NCBI GenBank assembly: GCA_040381555.1 | Contig: JBEIHC010000002.1 | Coordinates: 3,921 to 67,920 of the forward strand | Length of the DNA stretch: 64,000 nucleotides | Source: CANHCC01 sp040381555 | Lineage (GTDB): Bacteria > Bacteroidota > Bacteroidia > J057 > RFSG01 | Reading direction: 5' to 3' | Shown here: positions 1 through 7,286 of the stretch, in pieces | Layout: each line of letters starts with the position of its first letter | How positions within the stretch are numbered: the first letter of the stretch is position 1 | Translations under genes and position numbers: made by a program | Notes under the pieces: generated by a model | The model's database searches: none | What the model saw: the letters and a program-made list of their open reading frames with translations, nothing else | Told to the model about the DNA's origin: nothing

Positions 1-816
1 TAATAGAATAGTATATAGGGAAGACACAAAACTCCCAGCCTTTACGATGGCAATCACAGCAGCTAACAAACACCAAGCAGTAATGTCATCCACAGCAGCA
101 CAGGTAATGGCCATGCTGCCTACCTTGGATTGTGCCATGCCTCTTTCCTGAATAATGCGTGCTAAAACAGGGAATGCTGTTATGCTCATTGAAATTCCGA
201 GAAAAAGCGCGAATGCTAAAAACTGAACTCCTTCTGGTGCAAACTCCTCATATAAAAAGTAGGCTAGACCGGCCCCTAAGGTAAATGGAATTACAATACT
301 GGCATGGCTGATAACCAAGGCATCATTAGCTCGCTTCTTTAAAATATCGAGATCCAATTCCATTCCGATGACAAACATGAATAAAATGAGGCCGATTTGA
401 CTTAAGAATTGAAGATTTCCCAGTGAGCTAACAGGAAACACCGTCGCTGAAAATTCAGGAAAATAGCTACCAATAAAGGAGGGGCCTAAAAAAATACCTG
501 CGAAAATTTCTCCAATAACGGTAGGTTGCCCGATGCGTTTGCATACATATCCAAAAATCCGGGCCGCAACGATTATCGTAATAATCTGAAGCAGCAGTAG
601 TGCGAGTGGATGTTCTAGATTGTGTAATAAAGTATCCAGAAATTGATGCCATTGTTCGGCAAATCCTGGTATTGAGTCTTGGACATCTGCAGTGGTTTGC
701 AATCCGGCACCCAGGGAAAAAATCAAATAGGTAAAACAAAGCCCTCCCCCAATGAGCAATACATAAATGATGATATGTTTGTATTTAGCCGGCATGCTAT
801 CAACAAAAATAAGCAT
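1..816 (-). CDS. Cation:proton antiporter, CPA2/KefB type (partial, runs off the window start)
   Basis: This gene reads leftward and is cut by the window edge, so only the N-terminal 272 or so residues are visible. They form a chain of hydrophobic segments typical of the monovalent cation:proton antiporter-2 family, which exchanges Na+ or K+ for H+ across the inner membrane. Recognisable stretches are a GQPTVIGEIFAGIFLGPS-like motif in the second helix and an AAVDDITAW motif in the ion-binding region, where the paired Asp residues are expected. Two in-frame ATGs are possible (816 and 795). I chose 816 because an AGGA lies about 14 nt upstream, but this is weak. Whether a C-terminal TrkA or Usp domain follows cannot be seen. 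Confidence 0.85.
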   Translation of the reverse strand, partial: MLIFVDSMPAKYKHIIIYVLLIGGGLCFTYLIFSLGAGLQTTADVQDSIPGFAEQWHQFLDTLLHNLEHPLALLLLQIITIIVAARIFGYVCKRIGQPTVIGEIFAGIFLGPSFIGSYFPEFSATVFPVSSLGNLQFLSQIGLILFMFVIGMELDLDILKKRANDALVISHASIVIPFTLGAGLAYFLYEEFAPEGVQFLAFALFLGISMSITAFPVLARIIQERGMAQSKVGSMAITCAAVDDITAWCLLAAVIAIVKAGSFVSSLYTILL

Positions 817-925
817 TCGGAAAGGCTTTTCCTAATTGTAACAGGCAGTTACAGCATACTACCTTTTTTGTTCAAAAATTTAATCTAAAAGTAGAGTTTT
901 GGCGATTTTCGCTCTGCAGAATCAT

Positions 926-1435
926 TTAAGTTTTTTTATATAAAGGAACGGTTGAGCAAGGTTCCCCATAGGCGATTTTTTGAGCCAAAGGAATTAGGCG
1001 TCGCGTTAAATCGACATATACAGCAACCGGAACAAAAATCTCACTGCATCCTTTAATTACCATCTTTTGACCAGCATATACCGAAAAATCATGTTGATTT
1101 AATTCCCTGGTAAACAATTCAACTTCCAAGCTTTCAAGATTCCCAAAAATAAAATGGGGGGTAAAAGGGGTCAGTCGGGTGGCAATCAACATATAGGCCC
1201 AAGTGGGAATAATTGCCTCTGAACTACACCCAATGGCAACACATTTTCCAGCATATTGGCTCCAATTATGTGCCTCAACCGTCTCCCGAAAATCCTTTTC
1301 TTTCAACATTAATTCCCGAAACAACCAATGTTTTATATCCAAAAACACCCTTTCGCCGGGAGTATAATAATCTGCAAGATTAAAAGTAATAAGCCCACTG
1401 GACGCCACTCGATTGATAATTTCTCCTGAATTCAT
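926..1435 (-). CDS. DUF2480 family protein
   Basis: This soluble protein of 169 residues belongs to the DUF2480 family, a Bacteroidota-restricted family with no known function. It has no signal peptide or membrane segment. The N-terminus (MNSGEIINRVASSGLITFNL) and the paired 'VAIGCSSEAIIPTWAYML' and 'MVIKGCSEIFVPVAVYV' motifs, each centred on GCS, look like an internal duplication. The ATG at 1435 is supported by a TAnnTTTG element 27 nt upstream. The gene stands alone, divergent from the decarboxylase at 1551. The family assignment is from recognition of the motif pattern; no function is claimed. Confidence 0.8.
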   Translation of the reverse strand: MNSGEIINRVASSGLITFNLADYYTPGERVFLDIKHWLFRELMLKEKDFRETVEAHNWSQYAGKCVAIGCSSEAIIPTWAYMLIATRLTPFTPHFIFGNLESLEVELFTRELNQHDFSVYAGQKMVIKGCSEIFVPVAVYVDLTRRLIPLAQKIAYGEPCSTVPLYKKT

Positions 1436-1461
1436 GCCTTACATTACGATTATTTATACTG

Positions 1462-1469
1462 CAAAGTTA
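1462..1469 (-). promoter_or_regulatory. -7 promoter element of the DUF2480 gene
   Basis: TAACTTTG on the minus strand matches the Bacteroidota primary sigma factor -7 consensus TAnnTTTG. It lies 26 nt before the ATG at 1435, giving an expected leader of about 20 nt. Confidence 0.6.
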
Positions 1470-1536
1470 ACCTGTGCAAGGTATAATTGGTTCGCTGCTT
1501 ACATGCGGTAATGGTAATTAATCCTAACACAACCTG

Positions 1537-1544
1537 TATATTTG
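1537..1544 (+). promoter_or_regulatory. -7 promoter element of the ACMSD gene
   Basis: TATATTTG fits TAnnTTTG and ends only 6 nt before the ATG at 1551, so the message would be almost leaderless, or translation would start at the next in-frame ATG at 1566. Confidence 0.6.
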
Positions 1545-1550
1545 TCGTGA

Positions 1551-2600
1551 ATGACTCCCTTGGCAATGAAAGGAACAGATTTTATCAAAATTGACATACA
1601 TGCTCATATAATGCCAGAGCATTATCCGGACCTTAAACAGAAATTTGGGTATGGAGGATTCATTTATCTGGACCACCATAAGCCGGATGCAGCCCGGATG
1701 ATGCGAGATGATGGAAGATTTTTTAGAGAAATCCAACGAAACTGTTGGGATCCGGAATGGATTCTGAAGGATATGGATGCCAATGGAGTAGATGTAATGG
1801 TACTCTGCACAATCCCTGTTTTATTCAGTTATTGGGCAAAACCCGATGATTGCTTGTATTGGTCGCAGATGTTGAATGACCACTTAGCAGAAGTGGTACA
1901 AAAATATCCGAAGCGATTCATAGGCTTGGGCACAGTTCCCATGCAAGCACCTGATTTAGCTTCCAAAGAGTTGGAACGATGTATGACCCAACTCGGACTT
2001 AAGGGAGCTGAAATTGGAACAAACATCAACCAAAAGAACCTGCATGAACCTGAGTTTTATCCTTTCTGGGAAGCGGCTCAGTCTTTACAGGCTGCATTAT
2101 TGGTGCACCCTTGGGACATGATGGGAGAATCCGATATGACTAAGTACTGGTTGCCCTGGCTTGTTGGTATGCCTGCAGAGTGTTCCCGAGCCATTTGCTC
2201 TATGATATTTGGAGGTATCTTTGATCGCTACCCTCAACTGAAGGTGATGTTTTGCCATGGGGGGGGATCATTTCCGGCGACCTTAGGCAGAATTCAGCAT
2301 GGCTATAATTGCCGTCCAGATTTATGTGCCATTGATGTTCAAGCTGGTCCTCGTTCTTATATCCGTAATTTCTGGGTGGATGGAATTACCCATGACCTCA
2401 AAACTTTAGAGTTTTTAATTGACCTGATGGGTGCAGATCGCATAGCTTATGGTACCGATTATCCCTTTCCCTTGGGAGATTTAGAACATGGCGAATTTAT
2501 TGAATCGGCCACTGGTATGACTTTAGACACAAAACAACAATTGCTCGCAGGAACTGCAGTAGAGTTTTTAGGAATATCTTTAAAGGATTATTTGTCCTAA
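1551..2600 (+). CDS. 2-amino-3-carboxymuconate-6-semialdehyde decarboxylase (ACMSD)
   Basis: This amidohydrolase-superfamily enzyme is very close to animal ACMSD, which decarboxylates the kynurenine-pathway intermediate ACMS to 2-aminomuconate semialdehyde and so diverts it from quinolinate and NAD. All expected catalytic positions are present: the HxH zinc pair at H17/H19, the zinc ligand H186 in VHPWDM, the catalytic H236 in CHGGGSFP, and the ligand D303 in GTDYPFPLG. The Cys-Trp-Asp-Pro and FSYWAKP motifs are also conserved. Length (349 residues) is slightly longer than the usual 330-340, because the first ATG adds five residues; ATG 1566 is an equally good start given the promoter position. 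No other kynurenine gene is nearby, so its substrate supply in this organism is not shown by the window. Confidence 0.92.
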   Translation: MTPLAMKGTDFIKIDIHAHIMPEHYPDLKQKFGYGGFIYLDHHKPDAARMMRDDGRFFREIQRNCWDPEWILKDMDANGVDVMVLCTIPVLFSYWAKPDDCLYWSQMLNDHLAEVVQKYPKRFIGLGTVPMQAPDLASKELERCMTQLGLKGAEIGTNINQKNLHEPEFYPFWEAAQSLQAALLVHPWDMMGESDMTKYWLPWLVGMPAECSRAICSMIFGGIFDRYPQLKVMFCHGGGSFPATLGRIQHGYNCRPDLCAIDVQAGPRSYIRNFWVDGITHDLKTLEFLIDLMGADRIAYGTDYPFPLGDLEHGEFIESATGMTLDTKQQLLAGTAVEFLGISLKDYLS

Positions 2601-3016
2601 TTCATGGCAAATAAATCGCTTAATCTTATAAGTCAAATCAGCTCCTGCAATTTCGGTCTGGTTAATCTCAACTTTCTTCCAGCTCAAAGTTTATTTCCGG
2701 ACACACACACGGCTTCCGAAACCGAGGTACTGTACCGCTATAGTTTTTGCCTTTTGACCAAAGGCTAATCTCGAGATCAAAGCCCAAAAGAAATGCGGAA
2801 AATACAGGTAGGGCATAAGGCTAATCGGAACAACCTAAAAAAATCAGGGCAACTTTGGTTAACGGGACATTTTAATTTTGAATCAATCAATATACCTGAA
2901 AAGCAGCGCGGTGTGGAGAACCTTGGGCTTCACGCACAGAAAATAACAGGAGCTAAAAACGAACTAAAAAGCATTTTAAAAAGTTAAATAACAATATTTA
3001 TTATTTAATAATTTAT
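2601..3016 (+). other. Intergenic region upstream of dps, no supported gene
   Basis: About 415 bases without a convincing gene. A 64-codon open frame at 2793-2987 shows no recognisable motif and a composition unlike its neighbours. The last 30 bases before dps are almost pure A+T, which is usual for a promoter region, but no clean TAnnTTTG is present. Confidence 0.5.
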
Positions 3017-3493
3017 ATGAAAAAGAACCTCAATGCAATTGGATTAGACAGTATCCAATCAAAAAAACTAACAGAGCAGTTAAACTTGCTATTGGCCAAC
3101 TATCAGGTTTTTTACATGAATACTAGGGGGTTTCATTGGAACATTACCGGTGAAAAGTTTTTTGAGCTGCACTTAAAATTTGAAGAGTTATATACCTCAG
3201 CCTTATTGAAGATAGATGAGATTGCTGAGAGAATTTTGACTTTGGGAGAAACGCCGCTGCACAGTTTTTCAGAATACATAGAGGCATCTCAGATTAAAGA
3301 AGTTAAAGGAGTTAGCAAGGGGCCTGAAGCTGTTAAAAATGTATTGGAGAGCTTTAAAACTTTGTTGAAAAAGGAAAGAATGATTTTAGAATTGGCTGCG
3401 GCAGCCGGCGATGAGGGAACCAATGCTCTGATGTCAGATTATATTCGAGAAAAAGAGAAATTGGTGTGGATGTATTCTGCTTTTCAGAAATAA
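3017..3493 (+). CDS. dps: Dps family DNA-binding/ferritin-like protein
   Basis: This 158-residue four-helix protein belongs to the Dps branch of the ferritin superfamily: dodecamers that oxidise and store iron using hydrogen peroxide and protect DNA under stress. The inter-subunit ferroxidase signature is visible as 'GFHWNITG...F..LH..FEELY' followed by 'DEIAERI', which supplies the expected His, Asp and Glu ligands. There is no lysine-rich tail of the E. coli type, so DNA binding is uncertain; it may act only as a mini-ferritin. The stop codon abuts the ATG of the next gene (0 nt gap), so the two are probably co-transcribed. Confidence 0.9.
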   Translation: MKKNLNAIGLDSIQSKKLTEQLNLLLANYQVFYMNTRGFHWNITGEKFFELHLKFEELYTSALLKIDEIAERILTLGETPLHSFSEYIEASQIKEVKGVSKGPEAVKNVLESFKTLLKKERMILELAAAAGDEGTNALMSDYIREKEKLVWMYSAFQK

Positions 3494-4294
3494 ATGAATA
3501 GTTCAAGAGCGTTTAATGCTCCAACGGTTATCGTTGCAGGAGCAGGAGGGTTGAGTTATAGTATGCTCAGGGCCTTGTTGGGGAAGGAAGTTTTAGTAAA
3601 GGCTGTTATATCAAGAAATCCGGAACAGGCGAAAATCAAGCTTAATTTGCCACAACTAGAGATTCTTGATTATCAGGCGAAGAATTTGGTGGCGGATATA
3701 TTGATATTGGCAGTGCCGGATGGAAAATTAGTTGAAACAGCCCAGCAGGTATGTGATCAAAATTCGATTGGATGCGTGGTGCATTGTTCGGGGTCAGCTG
3801 GGGTGCATATTCTTCAGGGTATTTTACCTGATTATGGGGTGGTTTATCCACTCCAAACCTTTACCCCGGGCCGTGAGGTTAGTTTTGATGATTTGCCTGT
3901 TTTTTGGGAGTCAGGATCAAGTAAATCAGCTGAAATAGTTCGGCATTTTTCAGAGATTTTATCTTCTCGAAGCAAACTTTTGGATTCAGAATCCAGAGCT
4001 TTGGTGCATACGGGAGCTGTTTTCGCTAATAATTTCAATAATTTTTTAGCCTTGATAGCTACTCATTTTGCAGAAAAAGCGGGTCAAAATCCAGGCATTT
4101 ATCAGCCTATTTTAGAGGAAACCTTATCGAAATTGCGCGTCATTTCACCCGATAAGGCTCAAACTGGACCAGCCCGAAGAGGAGATAAAGAAACAATAGA
4201 ACGGCATTTGGGCATTCTGAAGGCACATTTTCCCGAATGGCAACCTTTATATGAGGAGTTTTCAAACCTGATTGAAAAAACTGATTGGAAATGA
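3494..4294 (+). CDS. Rossmann-fold DUF2520 domain oxidoreductase-like protein
   Basis: This 266-residue protein has an N-terminal NAD(P)-binding Rossmann fold with a glycine-rich loop at VAGAGGLSYS, followed by a helical DUF2520 domain (about residues 120-260) with the family phrases 'YPLQTFTPGREV' and 'TGAVFANNF'. It resembles 3-hydroxyisobutyrate or ketopantoate reductase-like enzymes in plan, but no substrate is established for this family. It begins directly after the dps stop codon. In other Bacteroidota this family is often beside a HAD phosphatase and a Maf-like protein; neither is here. Confidence 0.85.
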   Translation: MNSSRAFNAPTVIVAGAGGLSYSMLRALLGKEVLVKAVISRNPEQAKIKLNLPQLEILDYQAKNLVADILILAVPDGKLVETAQQVCDQNSIGCVVHCSGSAGVHILQGILPDYGVVYPLQTFTPGREVSFDDLPVFWESGSSKSAEIVRHFSEILSSRSKLLDSESRALVHTGAVFANNFNNFLALIATHFAEKAGQNPGIYQPILEETLSKLRVISPDKAQTGPARRGDKETIERHLGILKAHFPEWQPLYEEFSNLIEKTDWK

Positions 4295-4432
4295 AAATGC
4301 CCAGGGATTGATGAGCACTTTAATCTATCGTTATGAAAACCGAAAAAACCGTTCGTACATTCAGGATTTTTATTTTCGGCTTACATTTATTTGTTTTGTA
4401 CCTCTGTTGAAAAAACGGAATTAGAAACTATT

Positions 4433-5170
4433 ATGTCAAAAGAAAAACAATTACCAGAAGATACCGAAGTTCTCGAATCTGAAGATCAATTCGATGAAGT
4501 AGAGGAAACGACAGAAACAGAAGAAGTCTCTGAGCAGTCTGGTTTCATGAATTTGGTGCAACAGCACCGCAATAATATACTGATTGGTGCCGGCGTGGCG
4601 TTAATTGCCATCTTATATTTTGCATTTTTCTCTACCGCGAATCCAGAAAAGGAAGATGAAGCAGGTAATGCCATATTTATGGCCGTTCGTTACTACGAGG
4701 GAGACTCCTTAAATTTAGCCTTGAACGGAGATGGAACCAATCCTGGTCTATTAGACTTAGCCAATGAGTATAGTGGTACCCGTGCAGGAAATCTCTGTAA
4801 CTTTTATATTGGGGCAATTTATCTTCGTCAGGGAAATGCGGCTGAAGCATTAAACTATTTTGATGCTGTAAAAAAAGAAGAAAACTTCATTGCTGCATCT
4901 TCTTATTCTGCCATGGCGTCCATCACGGAAGATCAGGGAGATATGAGTAGTGCGGCCGGATTATATGAGAAAGCGGCCGCTATTCGTAAAAATGAATACA
5001 CTACTCCTTTCTTTTTGCAACAAGCCGCTAGATGTTATCTACAAGCTGAAGATAAAGATGCTGCCTTGCGTTTGTATAAGCGTATTCGCGAAGAGTATCC
5101 GAATAGTCAGGAAGGCCAGCAGGTTAATAAATACATAGCCTTTTTAGCTCCTGATGAGGAGTTAATGTAA
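4433..5170 (+). CDS. TPR-repeat membrane-anchored protein, YfgM-like
   Basis: The protein (245 residues from the ATG at 4433) has an acidic cytoplasmic N-terminus rich in Glu, a single membrane helix at about residues 45-62 (NILIGAGVALIAILYFAFF), and tetratricopeptide-like helical repeats to the C-terminus, an arrangement like the YfgM/TPR_21 family that acts with the Sec-associated chaperone PpiD. An upstream in-frame TTG at 4391 would add 14 residues but these look non-coding. It is the first gene of a tight operon with ribH (6 nt gap) and an alkyltransferase-like gene; linkage of a TPR protein to ribH is common in Bacteroidota. Role in envelope protein export is inference. Confidence 0.8.
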   Translation: MSKEKQLPEDTEVLESEDQFDEVEETTETEEVSEQSGFMNLVQQHRNNILIGAGVALIAILYFAFFSTANPEKEDEAGNAIFMAVRYYEGDSLNLALNGDGTNPGLLDLANEYSGTRAGNLCNFYIGAIYLRQGNAAEALNYFDAVKKEENFIAASSYSAMASITEDQGDMSSAAGLYEKAAAIRKNEYTTPFFLQQAARCYLQAEDKDAALRLYKRIREEYPNSQEGQQVNKYIAFLAPDEELM

Positions 5171-5176
5171 TTAGTT

Positions 5177-5665
5177 ATGTCTGGTCATGATCTTAGCGGA
5201 ATTAGGTACACTGCCGGATTATCGCATGAGATAGATAGAATCATCATTGTTACCAGTAAATGGAATCCGGAAGTTACCGGAGCCATGCGTGAGGCGGCTA
5301 TAATTGCTTTATCTGAAGCTGGCGTTTTAAACGAGAATATTATTCTAAAAGATGTCCCCGGGACTTATGAGTTAGCCTTAGGAGCTGCCTGGGCGCTAGA
5401 GCATGAGCAAGTAGATGCTGTTATTTGCATCGGCTGTGTGATTCAAGGCGAGACAAGACATTTTGATTTTATTTGTGAAGCTGCCGCCCAAGGAATTATG
5501 CGACTTGGCTTAGATTATCAGAAGCCTGTTGTTTTTGGTGTGTTAACTCCAAACTCACAGCAGCAGGCATTAGATCGAGCAGGCGGGAAGTATGGAAATA
5601 AAGGGACGGAAGCTGCTATTGCGGCATTGGAAATGATTGACCTTCGTCGAGAATTTCGGCATTAA
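5177..5665 (+). CDS. ribH: 6,7-dimethyl-8-ribityllumazine synthase
   Basis: RibH catalyses the penultimate step of riboflavin synthesis, condensing 5-amino-6-ribitylamino-uracil with dihydroxybutanone phosphate. At 162 residues it is the normal length. The substrate-binding SKWNPEVTG segment (residues 27-35), the PGTYELALGA loop (61-70), the GCVIQGETRHFDFI motif with catalytic H95, and the 'GVLTPNSQQQALDRAGG' phosphate site are all intact. It lies 6 nt after the TPR gene and 5 nt before the alkyltransferase-like gene. No other riboflavin genes are in the window. Confidence 0.97.
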   Translation: MSGHDLSGIRYTAGLSHEIDRIIIVTSKWNPEVTGAMREAAIIALSEAGVLNENIILKDVPGTYELALGAAWALEHEQVDAVICIGCVIQGETRHFDFICEAAAQGIMRLGLDYQKPVVFGVLTPNSQQQALDRAGGKYGNKGTEAAIAALEMIDLRREFRH

Positions 5666-5670
5666 TAAAA

Positions 5671-6015
5671 ATGAATGACCCAATCATTCAACAGGATTTT
5701 TTTGAACGAGTGTATGAAGTGGTCAGACTCATTCCGTATGGTAGGGTGAGTACCTATGGGGCTGTAGGCAAATATCTTGGCTCAGGTAGAAGTGCCCGCA
5801 TGGTAGGGTGGGCAATGAATAATTGTCACCAAAAAGAGTTGAATGTCCCCGCTCACAGAGTTGTCAATCGCAATGGATTGTTAACTGGCAGACACTTTTT
5901 TGTAGAAACCCCAATGGATGTCCTGCTTCAGAAAGAGGGTATTTTGGTAAAGGAATATCAGATTCAAGATTTTAAAAGACACTTTTGGGACCCAAGTATT
6001 GAACTGGCACTTTAA
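5671..6015 (+). CDS. Alkyltransferase-like protein (MGMT family without the active-site Cys)
   Basis: This 114-residue protein matches the DNA-binding domain of O6-alkylguanine-DNA alkyltransferases, including the helix-turn-helix region 'GRVSTYGAVGKYLG' and the Arg-finger segment 'SARMVGWAMN'. The acceptor motif PCHR of true alkyltransferases reads PAHR here, with Ala at position 61. It therefore cannot accept alkyl groups and is best called an alkyltransferase-like (ATL) protein. ATL proteins such as E. coli YbaZ and fission yeast Atl1 bind O6-alkylguanine, flip it out and flag it for nucleotide excision repair. It is the third gene of the TPR-ribH operon. Confidence 0.88.
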   Translation: MNDPIIQQDFFERVYEVVRLIPYGRVSTYGAVGKYLGSGRSARMVGWAMNNCHQKELNVPAHRVVNRNGLLTGRHFFVETPMDVLLQKEGILVKEYQIQDFKRHFWDPSIELAL

Positions 6016-6120
6016 CCGCTAAAATCGGATTTATTCAAAAAACTTAAGTTAACCTAGTCAGGCGATTTCTCAAATACAGGAATTACAAGGTATCTTTTTA
6101 CTCAGCTCCTCATAAATCTT

Positions 6121-6128
6121 TACCTTTG
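6121..6128 (+). promoter_or_regulatory. -7 promoter element of scpA
   Basis: TACCTTTG is a perfect TAnnTTTG and ends 4 nt before the GTG start at 6133, so the transcript should begin at or within a few bases of the start codon. Confidence 0.65.
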
Positions 6129-6132
6129 CATT

Positions 6133-6927
6133 GTGAGTACTACCCCAGAAGGATATCAGATACAATTGCCCCAGTTTGAGGGACCATTTGATCTTTTACT
6201 GTTCTTTATTGAGCGGGATGAATTGGATATTTATGACATTCCAATTTATAAAATCACTACCGACTTTCTGGAGTATATTCACCAAATGGAGAAACTCAAT
6301 ATTGAGTTGGCTTCTGATTTTATTTTAACAGCTTCAACCCTGATGCATATCAAGGCTCGGATGCTATTGCCTCGTCCGGAGCGAAATGAAGAGGGTGAAA
6401 TTGTAGATCCACGAACAGAGCTGGTAGAGCGACTACTTGAATACAAGCGCTATAAGATGGTGCTGGATCAGATCCAAAATCTGGAATCAGTTCGTCAGGA
6501 TATGGTGGAAAGAGGTTTTACCCGGGATGAGCAGGAGTTATTCAAACAAGAGACCTCTCCTGAGCAAGAATTGTTTGGCTTGGATTTGTTTACCATATTA
6601 AAGACTTTCAAAAAGGTTCTGGAAAGACATCATGCAGAATTAGAAAAGCCGAAACATGTAATTCAACCCCTTCCATACAAAATGGAAGAAGTAAAGCAGG
6701 AGATAAGCCAAAGAATTGTATCGCTTGGACGCATTGATTTTGTGACCTTAATTTTAGAACACAAGGATCGTATGTTTACCATCTTTTGTTTTTTATCTGT
6801 ATTGGAGATGGTGCAATTCAAGCAATTGAGTATTGTGATTGGGGAAGGATATAATAATTTCTGGTTGATGCCTTATGCAGAGAGTGCTGGGGAAGAATCA
6901 TCGGAAATTGAAATTTCCGAAAACTAA
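6133..6927 (+). CDS. scpA: Segregation and condensation protein A
   Basis: ScpA is the kleisin that bridges SMC heads in the bacterial condensin. The N-terminal SMC-binding helices carry the signature 'FEGPFDLLLFFIERDELDIYDIP', and the region 'FILTASTLMHIKARMLLPRP' is the second conserved helix; a winged-helix-like C-terminus with 'FLSVLEMVQ' completes the 264 residues, near the usual length. The start is GTG at 6133, set by the preceding promoter and by the family N-terminus. It stands alone: neither scpB nor smc is adjacent. Two Rho-independent terminators follow. Confidence 0.93.
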   Translation: MSTTPEGYQIQLPQFEGPFDLLLFFIERDELDIYDIPIYKITTDFLEYIHQMEKLNIELASDFILTASTLMHIKARMLLPRPERNEEGEIVDPRTELVERLLEYKRYKMVLDQIQNLESVRQDMVERGFTRDEQELFKQETSPEQELFGLDLFTILKTFKKVLERHHAELEKPKHVIQPLPYKMEEVKQEISQRIVSLGRIDFVTLILEHKDRMFTIFCFLSVLEMVQFKQLSIVIGEGYNNFWLMPYAESAGEESSEIEISEN

Positions 6928-7015
6928 ACAGTACCGTTCGGTATCCGTTTTTAACACTTCAGTATGCTTTACTGACCATTCACCCTTCGCCTACAGATTA
7001 AAAAAATCAGTTCCG

Positions 7016-7023
7016 TATATTTG
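7016..7023 (+). promoter_or_regulatory. Possible -7 element in front of a hairpin terminator
   Basis: TATATTTG matches TAnnTTTG and stands about 30 nt upstream of the first terminator hairpin with no open frame between. If active it would give an RNA of about 60-70 nt ending in that terminator. No -33 box is obvious, so chance is likely. Confidence 0.25.
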
Positions 7024-7056
7024 AATCAGTGATTTTTATAATACACAAGAGCAAGG

Positions 7057-7092
7057 GTTGGGGTGATTCGTAAGAATCACCTTAACTTTTTT
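7057..7092 (+). terminator. Rho-independent terminator downstream of scpA (copy 1)
   Basis: A 13-base stem (GTTGGGGTGATTC pairing with GAATCACCTTAAC, with two G-U or G-T wobbles) around a GTAA loop is followed by six Ts. It is preceded by AGAGCAAGG, a sequence repeated before copy 2. Confidence 0.8.
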
Positions 7093-7230
7093 ATAGAAGG
7101 GCTATTATGGGCGAATTGTTCCCGTTTAAACTGCCAAAAATCCCATTCACTTCCTTAAATCATCCACCTGCCGGAAATTAGAATTTGTCTCAAGTGTAGT
7201 TTCTATTTTAGCATTGAGAAAAGAGCAAGG

Positions 7231-7277
7231 GTTAGGGTTGACTCCTCCATGTGAGTTGAGTCCCCTAACTTTTTTTT
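7231..7277 (+). terminator. Rho-independent terminator (copy 2)
   Basis: GTTAGGG pairs with CCCTAAC and GACTC with GAGTC, interrupted by a two-base bulge, followed by eight Ts. It shares its left flank AGAGCAAGGGTT and its right edge CCTAACTTTTTT with copy 1, so the two look like duplicated units with diverged stems. It ends 10 nt before the stop codon of the convergent asnB. Confidence 0.75.
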
Positions 7278-7286
7278 AGCCCGATT

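Noticed and set aside
2793..2987. 64-codon open frame before dps
   Set aside because: No motif, no promoter, and a composition unlike neighbouring coding DNA.
4333..4410. 25-codon open frame with a hydrophobic end before the TPR gene
   Set aside because: Too short, no conserved feature, and it ends 22 nt before the true start; probably chance.
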